Below, piece after piece: positions 1 to 9,096 of a stretch of DNA of 64,000 nucleotides (position 1 is the stretch's first letter; every line of letters begins with the position of its first letter). A model generated the notes under the pieces. It was not told the DNA's origin and did not search any database. It saw only the letters and a program-made list of their open reading frames with translations. This DNA comes from Pseudoalteromonas rubra (GTDB taxonomy: Bacteria > Pseudomonadota > Gammaproteobacteria > Enterobacterales > Alteromonadaceae), in NCBI RefSeq assembly GCF_000238295.3, contig NZ_AHCD03000032.1:62001-126000 (forward strand). Reading direction: 5' to 3'. The position numbers and the translations under genes are program-made.

Positions 1-2127
1 CATTTGCTCATTGAACGCCTCAATTTTACAAATTTGGTCGTTAATCTGCTGCAAAGAGTCACGCGTACAATCCGTCGATGACAAATTATTTTCCGTTAAC
101 GCGTGTGCCTCATGAATTGCTGACATCGCACTCGCTGCGCCACTTTGAAGACTCTGTATCATACGATTAATTTCCTCAGTCGATTGCTGTGTACGCTGTG
201 CCAGAGATCGAACCTCATCCGCCACGACAGAAAACCCCCTCCCCTGCTCACCCGCCCGGGCTGCTTCTATTGCGGCATTCAGGGCCAGCAAATTAGTTTG
301 CTCTGCAATTGTCTGAATTACCTCAAGTACCTGACTAATGTTATTTGACTGTTCCTGTAAACTAGACATCTGCTGCATAGTCAGCTCCATCGCCTGCTCC
401 AAACTTCGGGACGACTGCATGTTCTTGTCTACATTACTCTTACCTTGCTGCGACGCACTAACCGCATCATGGCTGGCCTCGCTGGTATATTGCGCATTTT
501 TAGCCACATCCTCAGAGGTTGCGGCCATTTGTTCCATCGCTGCTGCTATGTGTACAGTTAGATCCGTTTGATTATCGCTCTTGTTTATCAACTCAGTGAA
601 GTTTGATTGAAGTTGTGCCATTTGATTGGACAATGTTTCTGCATTGGCATTAACTTGATTTAGAGTATCTGAAAAGGTTTCAAACATGGAATTTAACGCA
701 CGCTCTACCTGACCCAGTTCATCCTGATTATCTGATTCGTCAAATCTTAGGGTTAAGTCCAAAGAAGTCGCAACCTGATTAATGAAACGACTCATTTTTT
801 GTATTGGCGTAGCTATAACATTGCCCATCGCCCATGCAATAATCAATGCAATAATGATCAACACGACCGTAATAACTATGGCTATGGTTGTGATCTGCTT
901 AGTAATTCCGGCGACATCCGCAAAAGCTTCGGATTGGTCCAGCTCGCTCATTAATGCCCAGGTTTTGCCGTTAATTTCAACATATGTATAGGCTGATGCC
1001 ACCGCTACATTGCGATAGTCCTGAATAATGGCAAATCCGGATTGTCCAGACAATGCCGCTTCTACTGCCTGCGTTCGAACCGTCTGTAATCCGACAGAAG
1101 TATCGAACCTGTCTATCGCGGCGATGACTGTCGGGTCGACCCTGGCTTGTTCCAATACCTGTAAATAACTCGCTTTATCTTCCAGTAAAAAACGGCTCAT
1201 GCTACGCATTTTAAAGTCACTTCCTACCAGATAGGTTTCACCCGATTCTCCCAGTCCTCTAGCCCGCCAATTCTGCTGGTAAGTGAGGATGTCATTAAGC
1301 CGGTCGATTGGCATTTGAAAAACCAATACGGCCAAGGTTTTATTTTCTCTGACAATAGGTGTTGCGATAAACGACGCAGCCGCATTCTAAGACGGTGAGT
1401 AAGGTTCAAAATCAGCAAAGGTCACTTCCCCCTCTGGCAATGTTCTGGCAGCTCTGAAAACAGAGCCAAGTCCGCTTTGTGCGTATGGACCACGCAGCAA
1501 AGATGTTGCGTAATCCAGCTCCTTAAATACGGAATAAACCACATGGCCGCTTTGTGCATCCACAATAAAAATATCGTAGTAACCAAACTGAGCTAAAAAA
1601 GCATTAAAAAAGGCGTGGTGAAGACGATGCGCATTGTCATACTCACTGCCATCATGCAAGCTGCTCAGGGCATTCTTGCTGCCCAAAGGGTGCTTATTTT
1701 GTGCAATATATTTGTCCTGCCAGTATCTGGCTGGGGCGTCCAATGCCGCCAACAGGCTCCGAGTATTGGTCGAAGTACCATTTCTTCGTTCAAATATCTG
1801 CCCGAACTCTTCGCGATAATAGCGTTCAAGCGCTCGTTCATTTGGGGTTTCCCCTATTTGCTTGAAGGCACTGGTGAAACGTACTGCAGCATCACGGGTT
1901 GCCTCACTTTGGGCCAAAGTCAGTAACTGAGCATTGATAAAATCAAAATACGCCGTTAGCTGTTCTTTTTTTGCGTCCCTAAGTCCAACTAACCGGTGTT
2001 GGATCTGCATAGTTAGTGTGCTGGCTACATCTTTTTGCGTGATGATACCCACGCTAATGGACAATATAATGAGTGCAACAGATACCAGAGCTGAGACGCT
2101 TACAATGAGTTTTAACTTGATGCTCAT
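1..2127 (-). pseudogene. Methyl-accepting chemotaxis protein interrupted by an in-frame TAG stop; runs off the window start
   Basis: The first part codes for 246 residues: an N-terminal membrane segment (about residues 7-30) and most of a periplasmic Cache-like sensor. It stops at a TAG at 1387-1389. I translated on past this stop in the same frame and it stays open to base 1. That part gives the rest of the sensor, a second membrane segment (about 815-870), a HAMP-like linker and the conserved receptor signalling hairpin (TNLLALNAAIEAARAGEQG, about 243-300). The stop follows Tyr-Ser-Pro-Ser and precedes Asn-Ala-Ala-Ala-Ser-Phe-Ile-Ala. The lesion is therefore a single nonsense codon, not a frameshift. 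The 5' part has a good ribosome-binding site (GGAGGTG). Either the gene is a recent pseudogene, the TAG is read through, or it is a sequence error. If translated it would be a transmembrane chemoreceptor. The 3' end lies outside the window. Confidence 0.88.
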
Positions 2128-2221
2128 GGCACCTCCAGCGTCATCCTGACTTATAATCCGACAGGTTTTATAAGTTTAGACGAATACCTGTAATGTTGTG
2201 CTTTTTATTCAACATCGTAGG

Positions 2222-3145
2222 TTAACGGCAGCTGGCAAACCATTTGCGCCATTGTGCCTGATTGTTTTCCAGCCAGTGCTTGGCAACCAAGCTTGGGGTG
2301 AAATTCTCCAGATTTACCATAGCAGCAAGCTGCTCAAGCGTTGCGCCGGTCATATTGAACTGACGCAACCCCTCAGCCAGGCAAGGGTGTTGTTCAACAA
2401 ATAACGTGCTGGCCACTTTTTTTAGCCAGCCAGATTTGGGGTTGCCGCAGTCAAACAAAAACTTGGGGTTCACGCCCCAACCCGGCTCAGTTTCACATCG
2501 CTCGTCAAAATCGGGAAACTCGACAAACTCACCGGGATACACGGCACCCACCCAGTTAGGCGTCCAGTTAAACATGAGAATGGGCTGTTTAATTTTGTGT
2601 GCAATGGCCAGCTTTTTCCATAAGGCCTCACCGCTGTCGACTTGTTCCACAACAAATGGCAGCTTCAGTGCCCTGATCCTGGCTCTGTCTGGCTTTTCCC
2701 ATGGCCCTGCAATATACACTCCTTTACCCTGAGAACCGGGACGGGCAAATACCTCCGCACACAGGATCAGTGCCTCCCAATGGGGAAGCCCGGGACAATG
2801 TTGCTTGACATACAGTGGATACCACCAATCCTCACGGGTTTTAAGCGCATAATCCCCCAGGTCGACTATGACCTGGCTTTGCATCAGCTGCGCATATTTA
2901 TCCGCCATGGTGCCTTCCCACACTTCAACCTGTACGTCTGCCATACCGGCTTTGAGCAAGAACCATTGGCCATCTGTTTTGGCTTCGATAAACTCAGTCT
3001 GATAACCCAACTCTACAAAAATATCTGCCACAATATGGGACAGAACCTGTTGGCTGGTCCAGTCATTGTAGAGGATCTGCACGGGCTGCGCGGCCCTCAG
3101 CGACAACGACCATGCCAGAATCAAAACATAAAGCAAACGACGCAT
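2222..3145 (-). CDS. Glycine betaine/choline-type periplasmic substrate-binding protein (ProX/OpuAC-like)
   Basis: The 307-residue product starts with a signal peptide (about residues 1-19, ending near Arg-Ala-Ala), so it should be periplasmic. The body resembles OpuAC/ProX binding proteins of ABC transporters for glycine betaine, choline or related quaternary amines. It opens with an NDW motif after a beta strand, has many Trp and Tyr residues suited to a cation-pi box, and contains the family-like stretch DVQVEVWEGT. No permease or ATPase gene lies beside it, so it is an orphan binding protein here. The next gene on the same strand is a chemoreceptor, 94 bases away, which raises the possibility of a sensing rather than transport role. 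The ligand cannot be told from sequence alone. Confidence 0.78.
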   Translation of the reverse strand: MRRLLYVLILAWSLSLRAAQPVQILYNDWTSQQVLSHIVADIFVELGYQTEFIEAKTDGQWFLLKAGMADVQVEVWEGTMADKYAQLMQSQVIVDLGDYALKTREDWWYPLYVKQHCPGLPHWEALILCAEVFARPGSQGKGVYIAGPWEKPDRARIRALKLPFVVEQVDSGEALWKKLAIAHKIKQPILMFNWTPNWVGAVYPGEFVEFPDFDERCETEPGWGVNPKFLFDCGNPKSGWLKKVASTLFVEQHPCLAEGLRQFNMTGATLEQLAAMVNLENFTPSLVAKHWLENNQAQWRKWFASCR

Positions 3146-3344
3146 AGTAAGACCGAAGCCAAAATACAGATTTCTTCAGTATAGTAATAAATCGTTGTAC
3201 CGTACCTCCTCATCACATGCCTTTTTTGTGACACAATTATTTACAAAGATACATAAAAACAATTTTACAATATTGTTACAACTGTACTAACGTGAATACT
3301 GTTCAATAAATGAACACCACGCATTTTTTAAAAGGAATATCAAA

Positions 3345-3536
3345 ATGAAACTCAATTTAAACAAAAAAAGCATCAAAAGACTCAGTACAGACAAAGCACT
3401 GGCAATGCAGGCGACACCAGAGGTGGCAGGAGGTCGTCCAAAGAGCTATTTCAATAACTGTGCACCTACCGAAAACCGCTTTTGCTGGGAAGAGTCTATC
3501 AACAATTGCCCGCTGTCTCAGGCTATCGGGTGCTAG
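3345..3536 (+). CDS. Small peptide with Gly-Gly leader and CX7CX7CX7C core; putative RiPP/lanthipeptide-type precursor
   Basis: The 63-residue product has a lysine- and leucine-rich N-terminal half ending in TPEVAGG (Gly29-Gly30), like double-glycine leader peptides of ribosomally made, modified peptides. The remaining 33 residues contain Cys39, Cys47, Cys55 and Cys63. The spacing is exactly eight residues each time and the last Cys is the C-terminus. Two of the repeats end in Asn-Asn-Cys. The gene has its own ribosome-binding site (AAGGA, about eight bases before the ATG). The AT-rich upstream region contains the palindrome ACAATATTGT at 3268-3277, which could be an operator. No modification enzyme, peptidase-exporter or immunity gene is adjacent, so if this is a RiPP the enzymes act from elsewhere. 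It could instead be a small disulfide-bonded secreted peptide. The class is inferred; the coding nature is well supported. Confidence 0.72.
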   Translation: MKLNLNKKSIKRLSTDKALAMQATPEVAGGRPKSYFNNCAPTENRFCWEESINNCPLSQAIGC

Positions 3537-3559
3537 TCCTTTAGCTCAGACCAAGTTAC

Positions 3560-4864
3560 TCAGTCAGTTGAAGCGTGATTTGCCTGATAATCTTGTCTTG
3601 ATTTAAACTCTAATACGGTCGCATTGATGCAGTAGCGATCGCTTCCGCCGGGTCCTTCCTTAGCAAACACATGACCCAGATGGATTCCGGAAGAACTGGA
3701 CCGGATCTCAACGCGTTGCATACCATGGCTATTGTCCTCATGATAAGTGACACTGTCTGCGACCGGGTGCTTAAATGATAACCAGCCAGTGCCCGAATTA
3801 AACCTGTCTTTCGTATCAAATAAGGCTTGCCCGCTGAGTTTATCGACAAAGACCCCATCCCCTGTTTTCTTGAACAAGTCGTATTGCTTACAAAACGGTC
3901 TGTCTGTGCCCTGCTCAAACGCGGTTTTAAAAGCATCACTGTCACCCAGTTTAAATGCCCCTAGCGCCTGATAGAATTCCTTACGGTTCATATAGCCCTG
4001 AAACCCAGCAACTTCTTTACCATTTTCAAGAAATAAGATAGTAGGTGTCGCCCAGGTCGCAGACATGATACTTAGCCCCTGCAACTGACTGGCACGGCGA
4101 TAATGTAAAGGAATACTGCCTTGATAGTCGTTCACGACTTGTTGCTTAAACTTGTCACAATACGGGCAGTAAGGGGCATCAATCACAACCACGTGCTTGC
4201 CCGATAACAAAGCCTCATTATCAACTTGCTGCTCTGCTACATCGAGAAAAGTGACACCCGTACTGTGATCCGGGCAATACCCATTGGGATTTTTTACCAG
4301 ATAATTCTGATGATATTCTTCTGCCCGAACGAAAGCTGCGAGCGGTTTAAGTTCGGTCTGGATTTGGCCATAACCCGCTTTCGTCAACAATGCCTGATAC
4401 TGCCCAGTTAACGAAATAGCCTGTTCTTTTTGCGCTTCATCGGTATACAGTATAATCGAGCGATACTGTGTACCAATGTCGTTGCCCTGACGGTTTTTCT
4501 GAGTCGGGTCATGACTTTCAAAATAAGCTTTCAGCAATGATGCGGTCGAGAGTCGACTGGCATTGTAAGTGACCCGCACTACTTCAGCGTAATTGTTAGG
4601 ATCAAAACGCCTGCTGGGTGCCGTAATAGCCTTGTAAGTTGCTTTAAATCCACGGCCATCAGCGTAGCCGGATTCAGCATCTATCACGCCGGGCAAAGCC
4701 TCATAGCGTTTTTCTGCTCCCCAAAAACACCCTGACCCCAACACCAGGGTTTTGATATGTGAACTGGCTTGTTCAGGCGTTGTGCTATTGACAGTGACTT
4801 CATCAGCGTTCACCAGACAAGCGGCACTCATCAGCGTCAATCCCAGAATTAATCGTTTATTCAC
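3560..4864 (-). CDS. msrAB: Secreted methionine sulfoxide reductase, MsrA-thioredoxin-MsrB fusion
   Basis: The 434-residue protein repairs oxidised methionine in envelope proteins, with both stereospecific activities on one chain. Order: signal peptide (1-20, VNA then Asp), MsrA (about 39-205, catalytic Cys46 in GCFWGAE, possible resolving Cys197), a thioredoxin fold (about 222-305, CPYC at 233-236 and a cis-proline-like TPT at 273-275), and MsrB (about 322-420, catalytic Cys412 in RYCIN). The MsrB part lacks the two zinc-binding CxxC pairs; Cys325 might serve in resolution. In Neisseria PilB the thioredoxin domain comes first, so here it lies in the middle and may recycle both reductases. 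The start codon is GTG, preceded by AAAGGA. The gene diverges from the secreted aminopeptidase gene. Electrons would normally come from an inner-membrane DsbD-type donor, which is not in the window. Confidence 0.9.
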   Translation of the reverse strand: MNKRLILGLTLMSAACLVNADEVTVNSTTPEQASSHIKTLVLGSGCFWGAEKRYEALPGVIDAESGYADGRGFKATYKAITAPSRRFDPNNYAEVVRVTYNASRLSTASLLKAYFESHDPTQKNRQGNDIGTQYRSIILYTDEAQKEQAISLTGQYQALLTKAGYGQIQTELKPLAAFVRAEEYHQNYLVKNPNGYCPDHSTGVTFLDVAEQQVDNEALLSGKHVVVIDAPYCPYCDKFKQQVVNDYQGSIPLHYRRASQLQGLSIMSATWATPTILFLENGKEVAGFQGYMNRKEFYQALGAFKLGDSDAFKTAFEQGTDRPFCKQYDLFKKTGDGVFVDKLSGQALFDTKDRFNSGTGWLSFKHPVADSVTYHEDNSHGMQRVEIRSSSSGIHLGHVFAKEGPGGSDRYCINATVLEFKSRQDYQANHASTD

Positions 4865-5055
4865 TCCGGTATCCTTTAAATAAATATCTGTTGTTTACTG
4901 AGACCGCGAAACCCTGACTGCACTTTCACTATCAGGGAAAAAACCTACCAGCCCGCACTTTAACTAGGATTCTGTGTCATTCAACGACATTTAATTAATT
5001 AATCTGATCGTTTAAGGTAAAACAAAACCCAAATTAGTTATTGAGGGTTTAATCA

Positions 5056-6570
5056 ATGTCATTATCTACTCGTCTTTGCGCACTCAGCGTCGCACTTTTC
5101 GGCTCAGCATCGGCTTTGGCCGCGGACATCCAATTCACCAATAAACTGAACGAAAAAACCGATGCGCTGGTTGTGTTTCAGGACAGCGAGCAAAGCAATG
5201 CATTTAAATTTCTTGACAGAGATACCCGTAAACAGCTTACCAAAGCACTTGAAACAGACAAATTTACAGGTGACTACGGTAAGGTTGTAGAAGTATTGGC
5301 GCCTGTGGACTCCAAACACAAGCGCATTCTTGTCGTTGGTCTTGGTGAGCGCGATGAGCTGGATAGCGCCAAAATGGCCAAGCTTGGTGGAAACCTGCAT
5401 GCCAAACTTGAGAAAAAAGAAGCCGGCACCGTCAGTGTGGCATTCAAAGGCATTAATGGTCAGCTAAGTAACCATGCACTTGCTGCACAATATGCACATG
5501 GCGCAAATCTGCGCGACCACACTTTCGAGCTATACAAAAAAGAACCAAACACACACAGCATGACCTATAGCCTGAGTGTCGATGACCAGCGTCAGACCCA
5601 GGCCGAGTACACCACTTTAAGCTATATCGAGCAAGGTGTGTTTCTGGCGCGTGATCTGACCTCAGAAGTCCCGACTGAAATGACACCAGTTGACTTTGTT
5701 AATGCCGCAAAGCAACTTGAGCAATACGGTGTAGAAATCAAAGTTCTGGAGCCTGAAGAAATAAAATCTCTGGGAATGAATGCCCTTGAAGCAGTTGGTC
5801 GCGGAAGTAAGCAAGGTTCGCGTCTTATTGTTGCACACTATAAAGGGAACAATGACACGCCTGTCGCATTAGTTGGTAAAGGGATCACATTTGATTCAGG
5901 TGGCTACAGCATCAAAACAGGTAAATCTATCGCCCGCATGAAGTCGGATATGGCTGGCGCTGCTGCAGTGCTAGGTACAGTGAAAGCCATGGCACTGGCT
6001 AAAGCGGATGTGAACGTGGTTGCCGTGATGGGTATGGCCGCGAACATGGTCTCTGAAAACTCATATGCACCTGGTGACGTGCTACGCACAGCAGAAGGTC
6101 TGAGTGTGGAAATCCTCAACACCGATGCGGAAGGCCGCTTGGTATTGAGTGATGCTATGTGGTATGCCCGCACCTACTACAAACCGGAGGTCATGATTGA
6201 CCTGGCGACGCTGACAGGCTCAAAAATCCGTGCTGTCGGTAACCGCTACGCTGCCGTGTTCTCAGATGACGACCAGTTAGTCACAGAATTTACGGTTGCA
6301 GGCAAAGCCGTAAATGAGCCGCTATGGCGATTACCGCTGGGCTACAAAGATATGTTGAAATCCGATATCGCCGACCTTGCCAATATTGGTTCTGGCGGCC
6401 CGGGTGCAACCACCGCGGCCTCATTCCTGCAGCACTTTGCCGGTGACACGCGCTGGTTACATATTGATATTGCCGGAAACGCACTGACTACCAAAGGTAA
6501 AGGTGAAGTATCTCCGGGTGGCACCGGGTTTGGTGTACGCCTGTTGAGTGAATGGTTGTTAAGCAACTAA
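5056..6570 (+). CDS. Secreted leucyl aminopeptidase (M17 family, PepA-like)
   Basis: The 504-residue enzyme removes N-terminal residues from peptides using a two-metal centre. The M17 signature NTDAEGRLVL is present. The expected ligands and catalytic residues are in place at Lys275, Asp280, Asp298, Asp357, Glu359 and Arg361, all offset by five from what I recall for Escherichia coli PepA. Unlike cytosolic PepA it begins with a clear signal peptide (about residues 1-23, ending ALAA), so it should work in the periplasm or outside the cell. The ATG follows GAGGG at suitable spacing and the gene ends in a strong terminator. The next operon salvages pyroglutamate, so both may serve peptide use, although they have separate promoters. 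The cellular location is inferred from the signal peptide. Confidence 0.92.
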   Translation: MSLSTRLCALSVALFGSASALAADIQFTNKLNEKTDALVVFQDSEQSNAFKFLDRDTRKQLTKALETDKFTGDYGKVVEVLAPVDSKHKRILVVGLGERDELDSAKMAKLGGNLHAKLEKKEAGTVSVAFKGINGQLSNHALAAQYAHGANLRDHTFELYKKEPNTHSMTYSLSVDDQRQTQAEYTTLSYIEQGVFLARDLTSEVPTEMTPVDFVNAAKQLEQYGVEIKVLEPEEIKSLGMNALEAVGRGSKQGSRLIVAHYKGNNDTPVALVGKGITFDSGGYSIKTGKSIARMKSDMAGAAAVLGTVKAMALAKADVNVVAVMGMAANMVSENSYAPGDVLRTAEGLSVEILNTDAEGRLVLSDAMWYARTYYKPEVMIDLATLTGSKIRAVGNRYAAVFSDDDQLVTEFTVAGKAVNEPLWRLPLGYKDMLKSDIADLANIGSGGPGATTAASFLQHFAGDTRWLHIDIAGNALTTKGKGEVSPGGTGFGVRLLSEWLLSN

Positions 6571-6589
6571 CTCAATCCCAACCGAAGAG

Positions 6590-6619
6590 AGCCATGCAAC
6601 CCTTGCATGGCTTTTTTTT
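6590..6619 (+). terminator. Intrinsic terminator after the M17 aminopeptidase gene
   Basis: A perfect 10-bp stem (AGCCATGCAA paired with TTGCATGGCT) has a three-base loop and runs into eight T residues. It starts 20 bases after the aminopeptidase stop codon and should end that transcript before the pyroglutamate operon. Confidence 0.93.
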
Positions 6620-6663
6620 AGCCGTGGTCAGCTCTCAGACTGACAACGCTGGACAGGTTTGGC

Positions 6664-6692
6664 AAGACAGCCAACAATAAGCTTGCTATGCT
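6664..6692 (+). promoter_or_regulatory. Candidate promoter for the pyroglutamate salvage operon
   Basis: AAGACA lies 17 bases before TATGCT, and the -10 carries the extended TGC. This would start transcription near 6699, about 70 bases before pxpB. It was found by eye and is a moderate match only. Confidence 0.4.
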
Positions 6693-6770
6693 TTGCCCGG
6701 ATGTCCCTCTGAGTGAACCGACACTGACGGGCCGCCACATGTGAAGACAATAAAATGAAAATAAGAAACC

Positions 6771-7427
6771 ATGACACAAGAACAGACTTACCTGCTCGGC
6801 GAGCAAGCTGTTGTACTCGACCTTAACTGCGCCCGACTGGACAACGAACAACAGAATCGCTTGTTTGCCCTGCATCGTCACCTGCAAAAACAAGCCCGGT
6901 ACACAGATATTGTAGTTGGAAAGACTTCTCTTACCTTGGTTTTGCAAGACCACACACAGTGCGCCAAATGGCAAGAAGCATTACTCACTCTGTGGCAAGC
7001 ACTCAGTGCAGAAGACTTTCAACCCACCACACACAAAATCCCGGTTATATATGGAGGGGAAGCTGGCCCAGATCTGGCACCGCTGGCCGAACAGCTAAAC
7101 TTATCACGACAAGACATCGTCGAACTGCATAGCTCACCGACTTATCAGGTCAAATTTCTGGGCTTTTTACCTGGTTTTGCCTATCTGGGTAGTGTACCCG
7201 GGCAGCTGCAGGTTGCCCGTCTCAGCTCACCCAGAACACATGTGCCGGCCGGCTCCGTCGCCATCGCTGAAGATTTAAGTGCGATTTACCCCAGCGCCTC
7301 TCCCGGCGGCTGGCGGCTTCTGGGTAACAGCACGACCCGCTTATTCGAAGCCAATGCGCAGTCCCCCAGCTTGTTTCAGCCAGGTGATAACGTCAAATTT
7401 GTGCCACAGAAGGAGGGCCTATGCTAG
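6771..7427 (+). CDS. pxpB: 5-oxoprolinase subunit PxpB (KipI-like)
   Basis: The 218-residue protein belongs to the KipI/PxpB family. With PxpA and PxpC it forms the prokaryotic ATP-dependent 5-oxoprolinase, which opens pyroglutamate to glutamate in the cytoplasm. Family features seen here are the central LGFLPGFAYLG stretch (about residues 127-137), the following PRTHVPAGSV, and the PGGW segment near the C-terminus. It is the first gene of the operon and overlaps pxpC by seven bases. A purely KipI role (a kinase inhibitor, as in Bacillus) is less likely given the partners. The ribosome-binding site is weak. Confidence 0.9.
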   Translation: MTQEQTYLLGEQAVVLDLNCARLDNEQQNRLFALHRHLQKQARYTDIVVGKTSLTLVLQDHTQCAKWQEALLTLWQALSAEDFQPTTHKIPVIYGGEAGPDLAPLAEQLNLSRQDIVELHSSPTYQVKFLGFLPGFAYLGSVPGQLQVARLSSPRTHVPAGSVAIAEDLSAIYPSASPGGWRLLGNSTTRLFEANAQSPSLFQPGDNVKFVPQKEGLC

Positions 7428-8356
7428 AAGTCATTAAGCCCGGCGTGCAAATGTGTATCCAGGATCTCGGACGACATGGGCATCGTCATCTGGGGGTCTC
7501 TCAAAGTGGTGTGATGGATCCCATGGCACTGCAGATTGCCAACCTGTTACTGGACAATGCGCCAAATACCGCGGTACTTGAGATCACAGTCGGACTCGCC
7601 CAGCTAAAATTTACGACAGCCACCAATTTTGCGCTAACCGGAGGTGACCTGAATGCGCGCCTTGACGATACACCACTGACACCCGGCTGGCGCTATTTTA
7701 GCAAGCCAGGTCAGATCCTGAGCTTCGCTTCGAGCTCCGAGGCACTGCGTGCCTATTTGAGTGTTGAAGGTGGGTTTAGCCTAAAAACCGTGCTGGGCTC
7801 GCACTCGACCGATGTCCAGGCAGGATTTGGTGGCCTTGATGGTTCAGCATTAGCTGCCGGCGATCAGCTGCACTATGAAAGCTGCGCAGCAAAAAGCAGT
7901 GCTGGCGCGCTTCAGCCTCCCTACCATAAGCAAATACGCGTTTTGCCAGGCCCACACTGCGAACGGTTATCCCTTACAACACAGCAGCTATTGTGCACTC
8001 AGCAATGGCAGGTATCGCCAGATAGCAATAGAATGGGTATGCGACTTTCGGGCTCTGAGTTAGTCACTCATCAGGTTTCTATCAACAGTCAGGCGGTGTT
8101 GCCTGGTACCGTTCAGCTGCCGCCAAACGGCGCCCCTATTGTGCTACTGAACGATTGTCAAACCACAGGCGGTTACCCAATGGTCGCTCAGATAATTGCG
8201 GCGGATCTGAGACACTTTGCTCAATTAAGTGCCGGAGATAGCATTAGCTTCACGCTCGTCACCCCGGCCCAGGCATATCAAGAGACACAACAACAACAAT
8301 ATCATCTCAACCAACTGCGCATCGCGCTGACACATCGCGACAGGAGTATTTCGTGA
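7421..8356 (+). CDS. pxpC: 5-oxoprolinase subunit PxpC (KipA-like, biotin-dependent carboxyltransferase family fold)
   Basis: The 311-residue protein matches the KipA/PxpC family, the second half of the PxpBC pair. It shows the typical opening IKPGVQMCIQDLGRHGHRHLG and the GVMDPMA motif. The ATG lies inside the end of pxpB and is preceded by GGAGG, which suggests coupled translation and equal amounts of the two subunits. PxpA (LamB/YcsF family), needed for the full enzyme, is not next door. The protein is probably cytosolic; no membrane segment or signal peptide is visible. Confidence 0.9.
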   Translation: MLEVIKPGVQMCIQDLGRHGHRHLGVSQSGVMDPMALQIANLLLDNAPNTAVLEITVGLAQLKFTTATNFALTGGDLNARLDDTPLTPGWRYFSKPGQILSFASSSEALRAYLSVEGGFSLKTVLGSHSTDVQAGFGGLDGSALAAGDQLHYESCAAKSSAGALQPPYHKQIRVLPGPHCERLSLTTQQLLCTQQWQVSPDSNRMGMRLSGSELVTHQVSINSQAVLPGTVQLPPNGAPIVLLNDCQTTGGYPMVAQIIAADLRHFAQLSAGDSISFTLVTPAQAYQETQQQQYHLNQLRIALTHRDRSIS

Positions 8357-9096
8357 GCGAACTTAACTTTTTACCCCTCTCGGGGATTCTAGTGGTGATC
8401 CTCGGATTTGCCTTTCGTTTTAACCCCCTGCTGGTCGTGACCTGTGCCGGGCTAGTGACCGGATGGGCAGTCGATTTAGATTACCTGACTTTGCTGGAAA
8501 CCTTTGGAGAAAAATTTCTTAACTCCCGCCAGCTAGCGAGTTTTTTATTACTCTTACCTGTGATTGCGATTTTGGAGCGATATGGTTTGCAGCAGCATGC
8601 CAAAAGCTGGATTGCCAGCATCAAAGGTGCCACCACAGCGCGGATCCTCAGCGTCTACTTTGTTGTGCGCGAATGTAGTGCAGCACTGGGCCTCATCAAC
8701 CTTGCAGGCCAGCCTCAAACAGTACGTCCTTTATTAGCGCCCATGGCGCTTGGTGCAGCAAGTAACATGCATGGGGACTTACCCAAACCAGTCCGGGATA
8801 TGATCAGTGCGCATGCCGCAGCGTGTGACAATATTGCCGTCTTCTTTGGTGAAGATATTTTCATCGCCTTTGGGGCCGTGTTGTTGATGGATGCCTTTTT
8901 AAGAGAAAATGGCATTACCGGTATTGAGCCGCTTCACATTGGTTTATGGGCCATTCCGACGGCCATTGCGGCATTAATTGTTCACCTGTTTCGACTGGCC
9001 AGATTGGAAGCCAAGATACGAACGCAAATAGCCTTACATGCCGAGCAAAACGGCTCCAGTACAAGCAATTCAGTTGCCCGGGAGGAATTGGCATGA
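8353..9096 (+). CDS. DUF969 membrane protein, predicted 5-oxoproline transporter subunit
   Basis: The 247-residue protein is strongly hydrophobic, with about six likely membrane segments, for example residues 9-30, 55-75 and near the C-terminus. It resembles the DUF969 family, whose genes usually sit beside DUF979 and 5-oxoprolinase genes and are thought to move 5-oxoproline. The GTG start is preceded by AGGAG, and the stop of pxpC lies within the start. The end overlaps the next gene in ATGA. Transport of pyroglutamate is an inference from the genome context and not a demonstrated activity of this sequence. Confidence 0.8.
   Translation: MSELNFLPLSGILVVILGFAFRFNPLLVVTCAGLVTGWAVDLDYLTLLETFGEKFLNSRQLASFLLLLPVIAILERYGLQQHAKSWIASIKGATTARILSVYFVVRECSAALGLINLAGQPQTVRPLLAPMALGAASNMHGDLPKPVRDMISAHAAACDNIAVFFGEDIFIAFGAVLLMDAFLRENGITGIEPLHIGLWAIPTAIAALIVHLFRLARLEAKIRTQIALHAEQNGSSTSNSVAREELA

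Noticed and set aside
1224..1418. Separate 64-residue protein on the minus strand across the TAG codon
   Set aside because: It is in another frame than the receptor, which stays open and conserved here, so it is a shadow frame.
8946..9092. Longer start for the DUF979 protein
   Set aside because: It lies inside DUF969, while the ATG at 9093 has GGAGG and the usual ATGA overlap.
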